A stretch of 23,405 nucleotides of DNA from JBLINH01 sp047639165. GTDB lineage: Bacteria > Patescibacteriota > Minisyncoccia > Phycocordibacterales > JAACPR01. The notes beneath the pieces are model-generated. The model did not search any database and was not told the DNA's origin. It saw nothing but the letters and a program-made list of their open reading frames with translations. The stretch covers positions 1 to 23,405 of the forward strand of contig JBLINH010000012.1 in assembly GCA_047639165.1 (NCBI GenBank). The letters run 5' to 3'. Positions 21,980 to 23,405 of this stretch are shown here, piece after piece (the first letter of the stretch is position 1; every line of letters starts with the position of its first letter). A program made the position numbers and the translations under genes.

Positions 21980-22001
21980 CCATGCTTGTGCATAAGTATG
22001 G
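21980..22001. promoter_or_regulatory. Imperfect palindrome upstream of the -35, orientation A
   Basis: CCAT, then GCTTGTGCATAAGT (21984-21997), then ATGG. It lies just upstream of the -35 box and has no U-tract, so an activator or operator site is more likely than a terminator. The 14-nt core is the exact reverse complement of the one in the second copy at 22302-22315. Confidence 0.5.
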
Positions 22002-22033
22002 ATAAAGATATGAAAAAATAGTGGTTATGCGAC

Positions 22034-22213
22034 TTAATTTTTCTTATCTATCTTATTCACGTCTTCTGTGAAACTCTTTCTAAGAATTTTAACTGCTTCT
22101 CCAACACCTTGAGCAAGATCTGCGATCTTCTTTGATCCAAAAAACAAAATGAAGAGACCGACCATAACGATCAGTTCCATAGATCCTAAACCAAGCAGTC
22201 CTAATGCAAGCAT
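22034..22213 (-). CDS. tatA: TatA-family translocase subunit, copy 4, mosaic (59 aa)
   Basis: From ILFFGSKK onward the protein is identical to tandem copy 1 and the DNA is nearly so. The N-terminal membrane helix is different and five residues longer (MLALGLLGLGSMELIVMVGL). The sharp switch at the hinge suggests gene conversion or a partial duplication joined to another tatA head. It has its own promoter (22267-22294) and is separated from the tandem array by a ~110-nt spacer that is a duplicate of the one before it. Confidence 0.9.
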   Translation of the reverse strand: MLALGLLGLGSMELIVMVGLFILFFGSKKIADLAQGVGEAVKILRKSFTEDVNKIDKKN

Positions 22214-22266
22214 AATTGTTTTTTGCTATTCAATAATTTAATAAATCGACGTCTTTAACCTAGTTA

Positions 22267-22294
22267 ATTATATATCACTGACTAACGGAGACAA
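22267..22294 (-). promoter_or_regulatory. Promoter of tatA copy 4
   Basis: Minus strand TTGTCT (22294-22289), 16 nt, TATAAT (22272-22267), matching the promoter before the tandem array. Confidence 0.6.
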
Positions 22295-22297
22295 GTC

Positions 22298-22320
22298 CTA
22301 TACTTATGCACAAGCATAGG
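22298..22320. promoter_or_regulatory. Imperfect palindrome upstream of the -35, orientation B
   Basis: CCTAT, then ACTTATGCACAAGC (22302-22315), then ATAGG. Position relative to the promoter is the same as in the first copy, but the 14-nt core is inverted. Confidence 0.5.
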
Positions 22321-22351
22321 TAAAGATATGAAAAAATAGTGGTTATGCGAC

Positions 22352-22573
22352 TTAATTATTTTTATCTGTTTTTTTGTCTACTTTTTTAATTTCATCATCA
22401 TCTTCCTCATCTGAAGAACTAATCTTTTTATCTTCCCCATCTGAAAAACCATTTTTGAGGTGCTCAATAGAGTCCGCCATACCGCGAGCAAGCTCTGGGA
22501 TCTTCTTTGCACCAAAAAGAAGAAAGAATACAACAACCACAGCGATCAGTTCCCTAGGTCCTAGTCCGAACAT
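22352..22573 (-). CDS. tatA: TatA/TatB-family translocase subunit, copy 5 (73 aa)
   Basis: The most canonical TatA of the five: MFGLGPRELIAVVVVFFLLFG (with the P-x-E-L entry and the FG hinge), an amphipathic helix KKIPELARGMADSIEHLKNG, and then a long acidic Ser/Asp/Glu stretch with a Lys-rich end. The acidic tail sets it apart from copies 1-4. It overlaps the end of tatC by 20 nt, so the two are translated together; this is probably the ancestral tatA of the locus. Whether it acts as TatA or TatB cannot be told from sequence. Confidence 0.92.
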   Translation of the reverse strand: MFGLGPRELIAVVVVFFLLFGAKKIPELARGMADSIEHLKNGFSDGEDKKISSSDEEDDDEIKKVDKKTDKNN

Positions 22574-23282
22574 AATTGTTTTTATTATTTAATAATATCG
22601 TCACTTCATATAATATCATAAGTGGCAATGTCATCGCAATTAACGATACTATATCAGTCGGTGGGAGAAAAGCGGTCAAAGAAAGCATTAAAAAATAAGC
22701 GACCTTCCTTTTGCTTTTGAGGGTTGGAGTGGTTATCATATCCATCTTTATAAGTAAAGTCAGCAAAAGAGGAAACTCAAATACTAATCCCAGTAGTGCG
22801 GATGTGGTAAATATTTGCGACAAAAATTGACTAATATTCCACAAATTAGCAACCCCTAAACTGACGTTGATATTTGCCAATACTCCCAAAGCATAGTTGA
22901 GAATAAAAAACCCATAAAAAAATCCCCCAATGAATAACAACGCGCTTACAGGAACAGATTTCAATAATTTTATTCTCTCGTTTGCAGTTAATGCGGGTAT
23001 AATGAAAGCATAGAAGCTATAAATTAAATACGGGATAGAAACTATAATCGCGAAGAAAAACCCAAAATCCATCGCCACTTCGATAAACTGAAATGGTGAA
23101 GAGGTAGCGATCGTAACTTGCTCAATATAAACAAACTCTAATACTTTTTTCAGAATTATTCCGGTAAGGAAGAAACCACAAATAAAGGCTACTGCGAACA
23201 AAATTATTCCGTGATATAGACGACCACGCAAATCTTCCAAAAATGGAAGAAATTTTTCTATGTTTTTTTTAAATTCTTCCAA
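22554..23282 (-). CDS. tatC: Sec-independent protein translocase TatC (242 aa, TTG start)
   Basis: TatC binds twin-arginine signal peptides and recruits TatA. Six membrane helices can be traced. The N-terminal cytosolic segment has FLPFLEDLRGRL, the family's HL-x-ELR-x-RL with Phe for His. A loop after helix 2 contains FIIPALTANER (family FxxPGLxxxER), and the C-terminal half has FEFPLLLTLL and a conserved Pro pair in LTAFLPPTDIVS. The start is TTG at 23282: no in-frame Met occurs before the core, and the upstream gene's stop is 5 nt away. Length is typical. Confidence 0.93.
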   Translation of the reverse strand: MEEFKKNIEKFLPFLEDLRGRLYHGIILFAVAFICGFFLTGIILKKVLEFVYIEQVTIATSSPFQFIEVAMDFGFFFAIIVSIPYLIYSFYAFIIPALTANERIKLLKSVPVSALLFIGGFFYGFFILNYALGVLANINVSLGVANLWNISQFLSQIFTTSALLGLVFEFPLLLTLLIKMDMITTPTLKSKRKVAYFLMLSLTAFLPPTDIVSLIAMTLPLMILYEVTILLNNKNNYVRTRT

Positions 23283-23287
23283 GGTAG

Positions 23288-23405
23288 TTAATTAGTTAGT
23301 GTATCAGTAGTATCTGTGGTTGGTGTATCAGTAGTATCTGTATCTGGTGTATCAGTAGTATCTGTATCTGGTGTATCAGTAGTATCTGTATCTGGTGTAT
23401 CAGTA
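23288..23405 (-). CDS. C-terminal end of a Thr/Asp/Pro-repeat protein, cut by the window edge
   Basis: The minus-strand frame ending in TAA at 23288-23290 reads repeats of TDTPDTDT, closing with TDTLTN. Low-complexity Thr/Asp/Pro tails are typical of exported or surface proteins, as linkers or stalks. The rest of the protein is outside the window, so no function can be given. It stops five nt before the tatC start and is therefore probably the gene before tatC in the same operon. Another frame is also open here, but this one has the plausible composition and stop. Confidence 0.6.
   Translation of the reverse strand, partial: TDTPDTDTTDTPDTDTTDTPDTDTTDTPTTDTTDTLTN
23299..23405. repeat. 24-nt tandem repeat at the window edge
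   Basis: The plus-strand unit GTGTATCAGTAGTATCTG plus TATCTG (24 nt) recurs about four and a half times. The first unit is a variant (GTGGTTG in place of GTATCTG). Each unit encodes eight residues (TDTPDTDT) on the minus strand and keeps frame. Confidence 0.92.

Noticed and set aside
21980..22001. Terminator between tatA copies 4 and 3
   Set aside because: The palindrome lacks a U-tract on either strand and lies next to a -35 box.
23299..23405. CRISPR array
   Set aside because: The repeats are contiguous 24-nt units without spacers and encode an in-frame TDTPDTDT peptide.

Overview
The window is about 23.4 kb of low-GC, tightly packed DNA that reads like a Patescibacteria (CPR) chromosome, most likely of the Parcubacteria/Paceibacteria type. 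This is inferred from the mix of genes (a DUF5679-like zinc ribbon, an isolated murC-murD pair, a divergent truB, a LapA-like protein, many orphan small proteins), near-zero intergenic distances, TTG starts, and several genes whose start codon sits 6-7 nt after a -10 box. TGA is used as a stop codon (e.g. 2279-2281 and 5534-5536), so the recoded Gracilibacteria/Absconditabacteria are excluded. No rRNA or tRNA gene was seen.

Layout. 1-2400 is an accessory strip of four small single genes in mixed orientation (two orphans with their own terminators, one membrane protein, one SAM methyltransferase). It is punctuated by a 39-nt dispersed repeat, with a degenerate further copy at 6640-6658. 2480-5303 (minus) holds msrA, zwf and gnd: methionine sulfoxide repair plus the two NADPH-producing dehydrogenases of the oxidative pentose phosphate pathway. 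5357-5836 holds two small plus-strand membrane proteins, each with a strong terminator. 5877-6623 is a PD-(D/E)XK nuclease. 6661-6777 looks like an orphan small-RNA gene (promoter, long hairpin, U-tract). 6776-11361 (minus) is a two-gene efflux operon: membrane fusion protein, then RND pump. 11487-14752 (minus) is murC, murD and a Nudix hydrolase. 14887-18149 (minus) holds a zinc-ribbon protein and the operon ABC exporter, frameshifted TfoX_N-like gene, truB, GIY-YIG protein. 18181-18504 is a ribbon-helix-helix protein with palindromic sites filling its own promoter. 18566-19801 is a DEAD-box helicase, and 20165-20488 a LapA-like protein with heptad repeats.

20664-23405 (minus) is a Tat-export locus with an unusual number of tatA genes: the end of a Thr/Asp/Pro-repeat protein, tatC and five tatA-like genes. 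Three of the tatA genes are near-identical tandem 193-nt copies, and a fourth is a mosaic. The intergenic promoter region is duplicated too, with a 14-bp palindrome core inverted between the two copies. A signal-anchored surface protein lies just downstream.

The genes form small operons, nearly all on the minus strand: (repeat protein)-tatC-tatA5, tatA4, tatA3-2-1, ABC-tfoX-truB-GIY, murC-murD-nudix, MFP-RND, and msrA/zwf-gnd. The most notable observations are the tatA amplification, the putative 6661-6777 RNA, the repeat-bounded single-gene units, the self-regulating RHH promoter, the broken TfoX gene and the leaderless-promoter pattern.
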